A DNA stretch of 64,000 nucleotides from contig NC_082696.1 of assembly GCF_949987515.2 (NCBI RefSeq), positions 630,001 to 694,000 of the forward strand. The letters are read 5' to 3'. The notes under the pieces are model-generated. The model had not been told where the DNA came from. It searched no databases and saw nothing but the letters and a program-made list of their open reading frames with translations. Position numbers and translations under genes: made by a program. Every line of letters begins with the position of its first letter. The first letter of the stretch is position 1. This document shows, piece by piece, positions 33,144 through 45,468 of this stretch. This stretch comes from Delphinus delphis. Lineage: Eukaryota > Chordata > Mammalia > Artiodactyla > Delphinidae.

Positions 33144-35800
33144 AAGTGCCTGTGATGTGCTGGGAGCAGAGACTATGTCCTGGATCTGTAGGAAGAAAGT
33201 CTCCTGGGCCAGCTTTGGTCCCACCTGTCGGGCATGAGAAATAAACTACAGGCGCTCCCTGCCTGAGACCCGGCTGGGAACTCGCTGGGACGGCTGAGAC
33301 AGAGTCCCGACCTCACAGGCCACGGGCCACCCACGGGACCACAAATGGCACGAATTGAAAACAAGACGTGGACGCCCGCTCAGCTCTGTGAGCCCCCAGA
33401 GGGAGCTGGGCCTGTGGTCAGAGACCCAGCCTCGGCGTCACAGCTGGATGCCCACCGCCATGCGGGTGTGGACACACCGGCACCAGCCAACCGCGTGTTT
33501 CACTAATGAAGTGTTGTTGGCAAAGCTTCAGTCCTGCACCTGCGTGGCCCCTCTGTGGCTGCTTCAAGGACGGCAGAGCTGGGCAGCCCGCGAGGCCGAG
33601 CGCATCTGCTGCCTGGACAGGAAGGCCGCGGGCCGGGAGGAGGGATGGGCTCACAGCAGGCACAGGCCATGGAGCGGGCTCAGGGCTCCCGTGACCGTCA
33701 CCAGCGGCGTGGATCTGACACTGCAGCAGAGAGACGCGCCCGGCGTGCACCACGTCTGCGTGCTGGAAAAAAGAGAATCATCTGAGATTCCATTCATTCA
33801 CCAAAAACAAACAGGAAGACGCAGAGAATCAGAATAGAGGTTGCAGGGTCAGCTCACTGGCTGCCTGCCCATCCAGGACCCGGATCCGTGGCTGCAAATG
33901 CAGGGGCACGGGTGCGCTGTCCATAAAGACGGAGGCTGAGCTGCCACAAACCCAAGGCTTCCTGTCTGGATGGAGACAGGACAGCCAAGGAGAGGCCAGG
34001 AGCTGGGGGCCCGGGGAGGCGAGAGCAGGGCCACGGCCAGCCCACCTTGCAGACCTGCAAAGTGGCCAGGCCCAACAGCCTGGGGGCAGCTGGGTGAAGG
34101 GGGACACAGGATAGTGGCTCCATGCCCCCCGCCCCGGGCCCAAGGGATGACCGGCTGGCAACAGCGGGGGAGGACGCCCTCCGGGAGGACCGGGGCAAGC
34201 AGCAGACCCAGCAGAGGGTCTGAGACGCTGCCCGCATTTCTGCCCCTCCCCTGAGGAGCGGCGGTGTGCGCGCAGGATGAGCGTGGCCGCCTGCCACCTG
34301 TCCCCTGGGGCAGCCCCTCCGGGGGCCACGTCTGAGGGCTCCCGAGCCCCGAGCCCAAGGCCTTCACTCCCAGAGAATAAACACGACTCTGGGAAGTGTG
34401 CTCACTTCGGGCTTGCTCTGGAATTAGTGGTTTCCGTCCCCTGCCCCCCACCCCGTGCCCCGTCGCCTCCCCAGGGCCCTGCCTCTCGGAAAGGCCCCAC
34501 CGCACACGTCGGTGCTCGGGCGCCTCAGGCCCTGAGTTCATGGTCCCAGCGGGGCTGGGACACTGCGTGGGGGATCCCAGGCCCAGCCCAGGCACAGCCC
34601 ACTCCACCTCGGCTCTGCAGACGCAGGGCTCCTCTCACTCTGCCCTGGACACGTGCTCCAGCCCACCCGGGAATGCGCTGACCACCCAGGCTCAGGCTTG
34701 AGGACGGCCTCGGGCTGTGGCTTAGCATCTGCTACAGCATCTGGGGCTCCATGTGGGGCTTGGTTGCTGCGAGCCTTCACAGGCCAGCAGCTTGGACACT
34801 CCCAGGCCCCCCAGCGTCCGCACACTCCCTGCAGCCTCCACGTGCCGCTGGGCCGGGAGCTAACACAGCAGTGCTTTTTGGGACCCAGCTGCAACCTCCC
34901 ACCAGCTTCCTGGCCAGTGGCCACCCTACCTGGGGATAAATCCCAAACTTGTTCCTGGGAGTAAAGAGTTCCCCCTGGGATGAGAAGCACAGGCAGGAGC
35001 TTGGGGTCACTGGCCCTTCCCGGTGGCCTTTTCCCCCTGACTCTTACTGCACGTTTGTGTCAGTGACACAAAGGCCACCTGTGTGCCTGCTGGCAGAGTC
35101 CAGGGTCCCTCGTGGCCAGTGAGGGGTGTCCGCCTGAGCCCCTGCTGGCTCCCACCCGCGGTCTCCTCACACACACACAAGCCCCGGCCATCGCCACCTA
35201 TTCTGCTTGGCCTCAGACTTTGCAGAAGGAGGTCCCACCCTGCAGTCTCCTGGGGCCCGCTTTTCAGTCCTTGTGCTGGTGTCGCATGTGCCTGTCCTGT
35301 GTGTCTCGACGTGCTGTCACCCCCAGGTCAGGTGAAAATCAGGCCGTGCCCTTGAGGATGAGCTTCCCCTGTCCCTGCGGCCCTGCTTCCTCCATTCTTG
35401 GGGCTCGGGGCGTCCCCCACGAGAGGGGCCCTTCTCCCCGGAGCCCGGAACCGGCCCAGCCTGATGGCCGAGGAGAATGGCTGCTCTGAATGAAGCCCGA
35501 AGCCAGACACTGGGTGGGGAGGGGGGAGGGAGGGAGGAGTCGCTGAGGACTCACCAACCGGGGTGGCCTGGATGAGGTCCCTAGGCCTCATCAGAGCAGC
35601 ACAGCAGGCACCCTGACCCTCTGCGGGGTGCGGGGGGGCATCACGCCGGGGCCACTCACGAGCCTCCTGGCCCAGGGGAGGTGGCGGGAGCCCCAGACGC
35701 AGGGTCACAGGAGTCCCTCTGAGCCTCCGGGAACAGCTCGGGGCAGCGCTGGGATCCATGCTCGGGGCAGCTGCTGGAGACGAAGTCCATCAGAGAGGGA
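33144..35800. other. Unassigned GC-rich stretch
   Basis: About 2.7 kb. Frames of up to 252 codons at 33829-34607 on the minus strand overlap one another in all three frames and look compositional. No transposon was seen. Confidence 0.4.
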
Positions 35801-36245
35801 GAGACTCCTCGCCCCCAGAAGAGGGCCCGTGCTGGGGGGCCGAGGCGCCTTCACTCCAGAGGTGACGGCACTCGGGGGCAGGTGCTGCGGGCGCCAGGGA
35901 GAAGGCGGTTCCGAGACGAACTCTCCGAGCTCCCAGGGCTTGTTCGCAGAATCGCCGCCAGGCACACACGTCACAAGCCACAGAGCAAAGCGAGCGCAAG
36001 AGGCCCCACAAGCGGGAGGCTGTCGCGGGGTCTGAGGGCCTGAGGCCGCCGCGGCTCCGCCGGTGAAGGAGCCGGAAGCACAGGGCCTCCAGGCGGGCGC
36101 GCTCGGGGCCTGGGCGCCACCCCCACCCGGCAGCCAGCACCCTCCGAGGCCTGGGGAGCGAGCTGCCCGGCCCGACGTGAGGCCCTCAGCCCGTCACACG
36201 GCAGGTCTGCCTTGGTGTGCAGACGAGCTGTTCGCGTTCAGCCTG
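35801..36245. promoter_or_regulatory. CpG-dense patch
   Basis: I counted about 25 CpG in the 240 bases from 36001 to 36240. The patch is GC-rich with words such as 'gcgggcgcgctcgggg'. CpG islands often mark promoters, but no transcription unit is recognisable beside this one. Confidence 0.35.
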
Positions 36246-36528
36246 AGAGAAACGCTGAAAACAAGTAGCTGCAGCCCAGGGGCAGGGTCGGGGCCTTGGG
36301 CAGACCCCGCCCCCCAGCAGCACATAATTAACCACCCGCCCCTCCAGGAGCCCCGGCCCAGGGTCTGGGCCTCATATACGCCGGGCTGGGCCCAGATGCT
36401 CGAGAACCGCGGTGGCCCCTGAGGGAGCCTGTGGGCCGCCGCGGAAACAGCACATAAACCCACCAGCTCCACTAACCTGCTTCCCTGGAGACAGTGGTCC
36501 CCTCACCCAGCCCTCCAGCTCCCGGCGT

Positions 36529-36602
36529 CCACCGCAGACCCCTCAGACGGGGCGGTGAGGAAGGAGCCCTGCGCCCACCGCAGACCCCTCAGACGGGGCG
36601 GT
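36529..36602. repeat. 28-bp direct repeat, identical copies
   Basis: 'ccaccgcagacccctcagac' plus 'ggggcggt' occurs at 36529-36556 and 36575-36602 without a mismatch, 46 bp start to start. Confidence 0.95.
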
Positions 36603-37029
36603 ACCTTAAGGTCCTTGCAGAGGGTCGGCCTCCATTTTCCGTGGCCCTCGCGCCTGTGCAGTCCCCTCATCGCAGGTGCAGGCCTGTCCACACACCTGCC
36701 TTCCAGATGCTCAGCAGGGACGGGGTGCTGTGGGGAGTGGGAGGGAGCCCAGAAGCTGAGGGGGCGGCTGAGGGGCCGACAGGAAAGGCGGGCTGCGCAC
36801 AGGCGACAGCCCTGCGGGGGCCGCACAAGGCCCTGCCAGCTCCATGTGCAGCCGGCCAGGGAGCCCCCACAGCCGTCACTTCTTGAGAGCAAGGCTGGCT
36901 ACCGTTTGTCATGACTGTTGGCAGGGAAATGGGGTTTATGGAGAGAATCTCCTGCAGGCTGGAAAAAGTGCACAAAGGATTAGAGCCGCTGTTGGGAGGT
37001 GGCCCGGGGAGAAGCACCGACACTGAGCT

Positions 37030-37235
37030 GAAAGGAGCCCAGCGCGGCCCCTCCCTCCCGCCGTCCACGGAAAACAGGCCAACCCCGGAGCGCCCCTGCG
37101 TCCCCGCGTCCCCGCGCCCCCGCACCCCCGGCTCCCGTGGCGCGTCCCGCCCCTCCTCCGGCTCCTCCACAGACCTTCCCCGTGCCCTCGCCGCACAGCC
37201 CTGCTCCAGCGCGGGCCTCCCCAGATCCTCCTCGC
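37030..37235. promoter_or_regulatory. CpG-dense patch
   Basis: By hand count about 25 CpG lie in roughly 230 bases, with runs such as 'ccccgcgtccccgcgccccc'. It ends abruptly at an AT-rich 'ccttaataattagac'. No gene was recognised. Confidence 0.35.
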
Positions 37236-37996
37236 ATCTCAGCCCCCTTAATAATTAGACGGTTTAGTTGCACGAAACGGAGACGACTTAGACACCAAAG
37301 TGAAAAGGAATTTGTTGGTGGGACACTCGCAGTCGCAGGATGGACAGGAAGCTGGGAGGAGGTGGGCCCGAGCCCCGGAGAGCTGGGCCGTCTTGTGGTG
37401 AGAGCAGACTGGACGGTGGCCTTGACCCAGAGGCAGGGGGACGACGGCCCTGGGCATGGCTGACACGGTCCAATGCTGACCCTTCGAGGGGCAGGGTTGC
37501 ACTCCAGAAGGAGTTGGCGCTGAGGCTTCTGGGGGGAGGGCAGGCACCCAGATCCACTGTCCCTCTAAGACTCACCCAGCGAGAGGGTACATCACCCCCA
37601 AGGAAACAGTGGACGCTGTAGAGAAGAAAGGATAGCGGAAGACTGGCTGAATTTTAATGTCCATTGCCCTCCTCTGCCCACTTCTGAGCCCTGGCTGGCC
37701 CTTCCTGGGTGTCCCCTGCTGTGTTTTAATCCTTTATTCACATGCTCACCCCCTGGTGGATGCGAGCTTTCTGGGGGCTGGTCCTGCTGTGCCTGTCTTT
37801 CTGCCTTGACACCCAGGAAACAGTCAACCTGCTTTGGAGAAAAGCAGATCTATTTATACGTACAAAGCTATCAAATTTATCTCTTAAGATTTATTTAATT
37901 TATCTCTACTCAAGTTCAAGTGCCCCGGACAAAAGGACGATGCATGGAACACCCAGTAACACGGCCTCGGGCTGGGGGGGGGCACCTCATCAGTTC
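37236..37996. other. Unassigned stretch
   Basis: Nothing recognisable until the U6/Tigger composite begins. Confidence 0.4.
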
Positions 37997-38021
37997 CCTT
38001 CAGAAATTCTTTTTTAAATAA
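37997..38021. repeat. Left target duplication and tail of U6 retrocopy
   Basis: 'ccttcagaaattctt' (37997-38011) repeats at 39072-39086 as 'ccttcggaaattctt' with one mismatch. Between it and the Tigger end lies 'ttttaaataa', which reads on the minus strand as the end of the U6 U-tract followed by a short A tail. Confidence 0.8.
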
Positions 38022-38970
38022 CAGTAAGTCCCCTACATAAAAATGTTTCATTCAGAGAGCACGTTCATAAGTCCAACAAAGTTAGCCTAGGTACCCAGCT
38101 AACACCGTCGGCTATACAGTGCTGTACCGTAATAGGTTTATAGTACTTTTCACACAAATAATACATAAAAAACAAACACAAAAAATAAAGAGAACATTTT
38201 TAATCTTACAGTGCAGTCCCTTGAAAAGTACAGCAGTGCAGTACACAGCTGGCATCCAGGGGCTGGCATCGAGGGCACAGGCAGGAAGAGTTACTGACTG
38301 GAGGAGGGAGGGGAGGTGGGAGACGGTAGAGCTGAAGGGTCGTCAGCAACAGGAGACGGAGGGCGAGCTGCCATTTCCTTCACGCCTGACGCTGACGGCA
38401 CAGGCTCTGGTTCCTTGCTGGATTCAGTTCTATCCACCCTCTTGAAAAGACGATCGAGTGATGTCTGGGTAGTAGCTCTTTTTTTCTCGTCATAGATGAC
38501 ACGGTAGCACTGGATTGCATTCTGAACGGCTGCTGCAAACTTTGTGCACTGTTGTAGGTTCGGGTCCTGTGCCTCGAAAGCTAACAGCGCCTCCTCAACT
38601 AAAGAAAGTCCCCTGCCGTTTCCTGCGTCGTGACTCTCTTCAGTTCTGCAGTTACTTCTTCTTCCTCGTGTCTCCCTTCGTCCTTTCTCTGGGCCTCCAA
38701 TCCCTGGCGCTTCTCAGCAGTACAGCTACATCACCACTGCTTTTACACTTGCTTCCGGACATCCTGGGCTGGAAATAAAGATCCTGTGCTACGGTACTCT
38801 ATACAGTACTGTACAGTGAAGTTCACAAAAGCACCACCGGTTGTAGAGGATACACGCACGTGACAACGTACTCCAGACTCGTGAACTAACTTACGTGATT
38901 GGACGTGCAAACGCACGTTCCCGTCTTGGAATGTTCGCAACTTGAAGGTTCGTATGTAGGGGACTCACCG
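38022..38970 (-). mobile_element. Tigger-family DNA transposon, internally deleted
   Basis: Terminal inverted repeats are 'cagtaagtcccctacat' at the left and, reversed, 'cggtgagtcccctacat' at the right, with inner homology ('cacgttcataagtcc' against 'gttcgtatgtagggg'). At 949 bp it is far below a full Tigger of about 2.4 kb. A TA duplication flanks it (38019-38020, with one extra A, and 38971-38972). Transposase coding traces are on the minus strand, but the central catalytic region is missing. It is inserted in a U6 pseudogene. Confidence 0.9.
38291..38602 (-). pseudogene. Tigger transposase C-terminal remnant
   Basis: The minus strand keeps an open frame of 103 codons and a stop. It reads LLAFEAQDPNLQQCTKFAAA early, IYDEKKRATTQTSLDRLFKR in the middle, and ends in a Pro/Ser-rich tail (PSPTSPPSSSQ). 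This is the C-terminal layout of Tigger/pogo-like transposases, beyond the DDE catalytic core. The transposase start (MSGSKCKSSGD) is at 38762 and runs into a stop near 38652. The DNA-binding and DDE domains are therefore deleted and the protein cannot act. The frame has no start codon of its own at its upstream end. Confidence 0.8.
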
Positions 38971-39072
38971 TATGGAACACGTCACGAATTTGCTGTCATT
39001 CTTGCCCAGGGACCTTGCTTCATCTTCTCTGTGTCGTTCCAATGTTAGCCTATGTGCTGTCGAAGCGAGCGC
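38971..39072 (-). pseudogene. U6 snRNA retropseudogene
   Basis: The reverse complement begins GCGCTCGCTTCG (U6 starts GTGCTCGCTTCG), continues with GGAACGACACAGAGAAGAT and AATTCGTGACGTGTTCCATA, and covers the whole U6 RNA of about 102 nt. By hand alignment there are about 15 differences, including two indels, so it is not functional. Its 3' U-tract is cut off by the Tigger element and resumes at its far side with an A tail. A 15-bp target duplication flanks the composite, which shows L1-mediated retroposition. Confidence 0.9.
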
Positions 39073-39086
39073 CTTCGGAAATTCTT

Positions 39087-42000
39087 CAGGCATCTGTGAT
39101 TGTCAGTCAGTGATACCCACCTATGAGTTTCTCCTCACTGTGAGCCTTATGTCACACGGGCCTCACAGGATCCTTTGGAAATTAGCTGAGACGATACACC
39201 CAAGTCCTGAGCAGTGCACCCAAGGGCTGCTGTCATAACCACAGTGCCTTGTTGTTTGGTTCAAGACTTTGCATAATACGATGTGTGCCCTTGGAGAGGG
39301 TCGGTCGGTTCTTCTCATCCTTACGGAATTGAGCTCTATCTTGAGCTTCTGCCACGGAAGCGTCCCGCCCACAGTCAGCTCTGGGTCCACCATGCTGCAG
39401 CCCCGTCACCCGTCACCGCTCACCCCCCACCAAGCACAAGTGCTGGGAGGGGTCCTGGGTGCACAGTGGGGACAGCTCAGACCTTGGCTGCCCGTGCAGC
39501 TGCTGGTCCAACGGGAGAGGTAGACGTTAGGCAAATAGAGCAAACACATTTGTGACGGTGTGGCTAACAGTCCAGGCTTCGTACCGGGGCCTGCGTGAGG
39601 TCGAGGGCCCTCCACGGAACTGACGTTTACTGGCCCCTCAGGGACGAGAGGGCCCACCAGTGTGGGGAGAAGCAGGTGTGCCGGAGAGACACAGAGAGCA
39701 AGGTGGGACGCGGACATCTGGCCAGCCTGGAGATGTTGGCGGGCCAGGCCTGCATGGCCACTGGGATCTGGACTTTGTTCTAAGTACAAAGGGCCACACA
39801 GAAGGCAGACGGCCATGCCTGCGTAACTTTTAGGAAACAGACTGTGGTTGCACGTGCACGTCGTGGGTCACAGAAGGGGAGACAGGAAGCGGGAGCTCCT
39901 TAAGGATGGTCTGGGGGAGGTCAAAGCTGCAGGAATCAGGATGGAGGCTGCAGAGAGAGAAGGGGAGGCTTCTCGGGGCCTTTTGGAAGTAACACTGACA
40001 GGTTGGGGAGGGGCTAAACTTGGGGCGGGTGGGCCTGACGGAGAGACCAAGGGGGGAAGACCGCCCAACAGGACTCGGGTACAGAGCTGCCGCTGACCCA
40101 GATGGGGAGGAGCTCTAGGCAGAAATAGTCTTGCATGACGGCCCCGTGTGACACCCTCCACGTGGAGACCCGCAGGATTACAGACGACACGACACGACCG
40201 CCAGCCATGAGCTGGGACCTGGGTCAGATCCACCCAGCAGAGCGGAGGCCGTTTCCTGCGGCCAGCTCTCCAAGGGGCCTCTGTTCTCCAGGAAACAGAG
40301 GGCGTGTTATTCATCAGAACTTCACGAGGTGGAAGAAGTCGCCCGGCTGTGCCCCCTCACGGACGGTCGCCTTCACCCGCTCCCGTTTGTAAGTGCCCAT
40401 CGTGGTGCCAGGTCCAGCCGAGAGAGACGGGCACAACCCGACTCTGTCCTCCGAAGCCCGCCTCAGCTCCCCAGGCCGCAGCCGGGCGCCCACGGCCCAC
40501 CCCCGCCGGGGCGCATCTGCCTCAGGGGCGACGGTGGGCTTGGACGAGGAGTGTGCGTCACGCAAGGGTGATAACACGCCGAGCCCTGAGAACGGGCCGC
40601 GCTTCCCAGCTACCTGCTTCCACTCACGGGCACACGCTCTCACATGCGTGTACGCAGACGTAGCTGCGTGTCTGTGCCACTGACTGTTGACAGAGTTGGA
40701 ATCCTCTTTCCTTCCTCTGGCTGGATGACCGTGAGGGTGATGTACACTTTTCTCAGAGAATTTGGAAGGTAAAGATGTGTGTGCATCTGTGCGTCTGTGC
40801 AAAATGAATCATGACCTCACCTTTCCCCCCAGGACCCACTGTCGGTATTTTGGTTTGGGGAGAACTTGTAGGAGTTTAGAAGAGACACAGCCGTTCTTGA
40901 CTCTGCCCCCACCAGACGTGAAGGGGGTCACAGAGCCTCCCGCTCTCCGAGACGCTCGGGGACCTGCCACGGGCCGCGCACACTCGGGGGACCAGCCGTG
41001 AGACCCGGCCCTGCACCCGGCGGACGCCGGCCCACACGTCTGTCCTCATGGGGATCGTCGCCGTGTGCTGGAGACAGTTTTCTGTTCCTCCATCTTTACA
41101 CAAACTTATCAGTGAAATCAGCAGTGGCCGTAAGTAGTGAATTTAATGGCTTCCACACTATCGTCTGAGAAGTTCTTTTAAATTAAAAATAGTCATCACT
41201 GCTTATCGCTTCACCAGAAAAATGTCACTGGGGATGTTTTAGGAGGAACGGCGGGCAGGGCTCAGAGAAAGAGGCCACGTTTCCTGCGCAGGCGCCTGTC
41301 CCGCGACTGTGCACACGGCCTCGTTTGATGCCGGCGGGGCTCCCGTTCCTTCAAGGAGAAGCCCCCTCACCCTGAGAGGAGAGGCCAGCCCGAGGCTGCA
41401 CGGCCTGTGCTGGGCGGCTGGGGTCCAGGCCGCTCGTCCGCGGAGCTTCCCTGCAGCAGTCACCAGGCTGCCGTTCTTAACTCATGCCGGGTAGCAGGGA
41501 AGATCTGTGAGATTCTCAGGCGCTCTTAGACACCAGCGTGTTTGAAAGGGCTTCTCATTGTGACCAAACTTTTTTTTAAGTGAAGAGTGAGTGATCTTAG
41601 ATGTTTCCTGGGAGCTGGGATACTGCTCTATGTCTTTCGTATTTGGGTTCACACCTTCAACTGTGCATAAATTATAGGTAAATGCCACATTTCACAGAAG
41701 AGATTCCAAGGCGGGCGGGACTGCCCACCGTCGCCAGGCTCCCACATGCTTCAGTGCAACTTCCGCCTCCCAGACCTGGGCTCTTGGGGATGGTTTGGGG
41801 TCCCAAGAAGGGCAGAAATCAGCTGGGGGCGTAAATACATCCAACAGAGCAGGTGAAGAAGGGATCAATAAGGCCGCACCGTGTGTCTCTAGGCGCTGGC
41901 GGCTCAGCCCAGCCGGCGCGTGAGCGGAGGGCTGCTGACGCTGACGCTCGTGCCCCGGCCCCATTCAGCGGGCGGGCGGAGATGCACATCGGCACAGACT

Positions 42001-42520
42001 GCACCCCACCTCTGTCGGCCTCCCCCCACCCCCGAGACCCCCGCTAAGGGCAGATGAGCAGGTGTGGGCCCTGTCAGTGGCCTCTCGGGGACCACTCCCA
42101 TCTTTGTGTCGCTGTTGCTGGGACCCCACTTCCTGTCCACGAGCTCAGGGACCCGAAAGCTCTCTGTCTGCACCTCCCTGCTCAGCCCACCTCCTCTTCT
42201 CCCCGCCGGCTGCCTACGTGTTCGAGCTGGGCCTCCAGCCCCTTTCTATCCTCCAAAAGGCAAAACGTTCCAGTCCCCGAAATTGCTCTGCCTTTGAGTG
42301 GTTGCCTCTGCGCTTGGGCTGATGCTACAAGCAGAGTCTGCAATCCCGTTGCCAGTCCCGATGTGGACAGAAAGAAGAGCCGCTCAGATGCCTGCTTCTC
42401 TACCTGAATGATGCCCGTGAACCCCAGACAGAGACATGAGTCTCCCATCTGCGGAGCCGGCCTCTCCTCCCTTCTCATCCCACTGCCCCAGCCTTCACAG
42501 TGTCACCGGGGAGTAAAGGA
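39087..42520. other. Unassigned stretch
   Basis: About 3.4 kb of mixed composition. 41100-41230 and 41560-41700 are AT-richer. No gene, RNA or named repeat was recognised. Confidence 0.4.
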
Positions 42521-42524
42521 AGTA

Positions 42525-42640
42525 TAATAGCTAAGTGTGGGGTTTGACCAGCTTGATCTGCACAAACACCCATGAACCCATCACCATAATCAAAACAACA
42601 AGCTTTCCCATCGCCCCTGGCGTCTCTTCCTGCCCCTCAA
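42525..42640 (-). mobile_element. Short L1-type 3'-UTR fragment
   Basis: 'tgtggggtttgaccagcttg' followed by 'cccatgaacccatcaccata' and 'atcaaaacaacaagc' follows the reversed 3' UTR of old L1 copies (a '...caccaccacaatcaagatat...' type text). It is diverged. Confidence 0.5.
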
Positions 42641-45045
42641 GCTCTGTGGGGTGAAAAACCTGCTTCCAGCCTCACTCGCACGGCTGCCCACGGGCCCCAG
42701 TGTCTTGGAGTGGACGGAAGGATGGACTCGGGAGGACAGAAACCCCACGTCCCAGGGTGTCGCCCGGAGCAGGGCCTTCGGCAGTCTTGCCAGGAAGCCA
42801 GGGCTGGAAGCCCTTCGCAGTGCCGCCAGGCCCCAGGAGAGCACATCCTAAAGGACTGGCCCATTGACCCTTGGCGGGGGTGATGCCGGGTTCCTGGGGC
42901 ACCGTTCACAGTGGGGGAGGCAGCCCTCCGATGGAGTGTGGGTGCCGCGGGGGGTGGGGATGGAGGCTGGGACGCATGCGTGCACGCGCTCCCGGGCCCT
43001 GCCCTTCACCCGTCAGAGCAGATTTGCCGTGAGCAGTCTCTGCTTTAACCATCTGTGGGAGGAAAGATGCCTCGTATTTAAGAACTAAACTGGACAATGA
43101 GACGTTTTTTATTCAAGATTATTTTTCCAAATGAATTTCAGAAGATGAGTGATGAGGTCATCCTGCCTCCTGACAGGGGTCCCGGCCCCTGCGTCCCTCC
43201 CTCTGTGGTCAGTGGTACCGACAGCCCTCTGTTCCCCTCCCTCGGGACGTCAGAGCCCCAGGCAGCAGACCTGGTGAGGGGTGAGTTGGGGAGTGACGGG
43301 AAGGCTCTTCAGAGCCGCACGAAAGCAGCACTTTTAACTAACATTGTGGAATTACTTAGCTTCCTAGATGAAGCCCTTTCTTTCTTAACTTAGCATGAGT
43401 TAAATGTAACTGCATGTCTTGTTATGGTTAGTTATTTCTCCATGTTTCCTGCTTACCAGTTTACTCAGTTTGCCATCGAATCTTAAATTAATTCTGATTA
43501 TTTGGACAAGTGAGAACAAGTTTTCCATTACTCCTAACACCAAACCAGCCTTTTGAAGTCCACGAGCACATACGTTTCTCTAAGAGCTGTTTGTCCCGGC
43601 CTTTTCAGAACCTTATTTGGAGTGGCGACTCAGTAAATCTTTGCCAACTTGACTTAAATTGAATTCCCTTCAAGTGAACTCCATTAACAGCGGTTCAGGA
43701 CATACTCAAGACGTGTCCACTTAAACTCTGAACCACCCTCCATTCAGCAGATGTCCTCAGAGGCCCCTGGGAGCCCCGGGGTTGGCAGCCAGCTCGCAGG
43801 GGCGGACATGAGCGGGGGCTTCTGCTCCGGGTCTCCGTTTCAGAGTCCGGCTCCCCCGCTTTGTCCATGGTCCTCCCAGCATCTGAGACAGAGCTCCTCC
43901 CCGTGGACCGTGACTCCGGCAGCCTGGGGTCTTGAACGCCCTCAGGAGCAGGGAGGTTGGTCCACAGTTGGCACCGGCCAGCCCGATGACGCGTGGGTCC
44001 TCTCTGCTGGATGGGGATGGCGTGGACGTCCCCCTGCTCTGGCCCTGGAGGCTTGTCTGGGACACAGCGACCTGGCCCTTGGAGGCCTGGTCTGCCCATC
44101 TGTCTGCACGGCTGCACCAGGGGCCAGACCAGCTCTGTCCTCTCCGCCGCCTGCTGCTCGGCTGCTCGCGCGCATTCAAAACTCCGCAGAAGCTCGTTTC
44201 TGCGATCCCGTGCCGCCGCTTCCCTTTCCCCTGGAGAGTCTGCTACTCTGTGCCCTCCCGGCAGCTCTGTGGCTCCCACGGCTTTGCAGCTGGAAGGCGC
44301 CCTCGGCGCCGCACTCACCCGCGTTCTGAGCCTGGCGGATGGCAGGAGGCGCGATGTAGCGTACTTAACGCTTCAGCGCGGCGCAGAGCAGTCTCTGAAG
44401 GGATGAGGGTGGCGAGGGAGGCCTCAGAAGTCGCGGGGGAGCTCAGGGACAGGGCAGGGAGGCAGGAAGGATGTGGCACCTCCGCCAAAAGCATGCCAGG
44501 GGCCGCAGGCGAGCTCTACTATTTGACGCTTTCTAGAGGCCTTGTACTTAGAAGGGGAAATTTCTGCCTCTGACCTGACTTACAGGACTTCAGCCTGCCG
44601 TGGTTTGCTCTGGCAGCAGTATGGAGAACAGACGTGGAGACCAGACGAGGTGCCCAGGGAGGGTGTCCGAGCCCAGTGGCCTCGCAGCCTGCCTCCTGGG
44701 AAAGGAACTCAGCCTGTCGTGAGCGAAAAGCAAAAGCATCATCCCCCCTACCCCGTCTCCCCGGTCCCCAGTGGTGAACTTACACGTCTTTGTGCAAAAC
44801 TACCCACACCACGTTCTGTGGAAAAGACCTGGCCCGCAGCCCCCTGAAGGCCACGCGCCCGTGCAGCAGACGCGCCTGTTCGCCACTTTGAACCAGCACT
44901 TCCTGATCCTACGTGCGCGGAGCTCTTCTTTGTTTCTGCAAAACACACATTAACATTTGGGGGACACTGGGGGACACTCGTATTCTTTTAAGAAGTTGTA
45001 AAAGTTCCTGTTTATAAATATTTTTTAATTTAACGAGTGTTATTC
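42641..45045. other. Unassigned stretch
   Basis: GC-rich except 43380-43690 and 44960-45045, which are AT-rich and unidentified. The long plus frames at 43751-44573 overlap one another and look compositional. Confidence 0.4.
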
Positions 45046-45049
45046 AACG

Positions 45050-45468
45050 AGGGTTTTTTTTAAACAGCTTTCTTGAGATCTGATTTACGTGCCCTACGTT
45101 CACCCATTTAAAGTGCACAGCCCGGTGGTTTTTAGTGCCCTTCCAGAGGTGCGCAGCCGCCACAATCTCATCCTGAAGCATTTTCATCACCCTCAGAAGA
45201 CGCCCTGCTCTCACAGCCCGTCACTCCCCTTGCCTCCTCCCTCATCCACTTTGTGTCTCCATAGAGCCGCCCCTTCTGGATGGTCCCTACCCACAGAGTC
45301 ACACAGTGTGCGGCCTTTGTGACTTGTTACTTTGATGCCGCTGACATCTCCGAGGTGCATCCTGCTGTAGCAGGATTCGGACCTTCATTCCTCTACTGCA
45401 GAAGAACACTCCGCGGTGAGGGCTACCCCGCTCTGTGCCCACCTCCGCGTCCGCTGGGGGGTTATTTA
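45050..45468 (-). mobile_element. Old L1 3'-UTR, first part
   Basis: 'cagctttcttgagatctgat', 'cacccatttaaagtgcacag', 'cattttcatcaccctcagaa' and 'tgtgcggcctttgtgacttg' follow the reversed L1 3' UTR closely. The match runs to about 45458, where an LTR-like insertion begins, and resumes after 45914. Confidence 0.8.
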
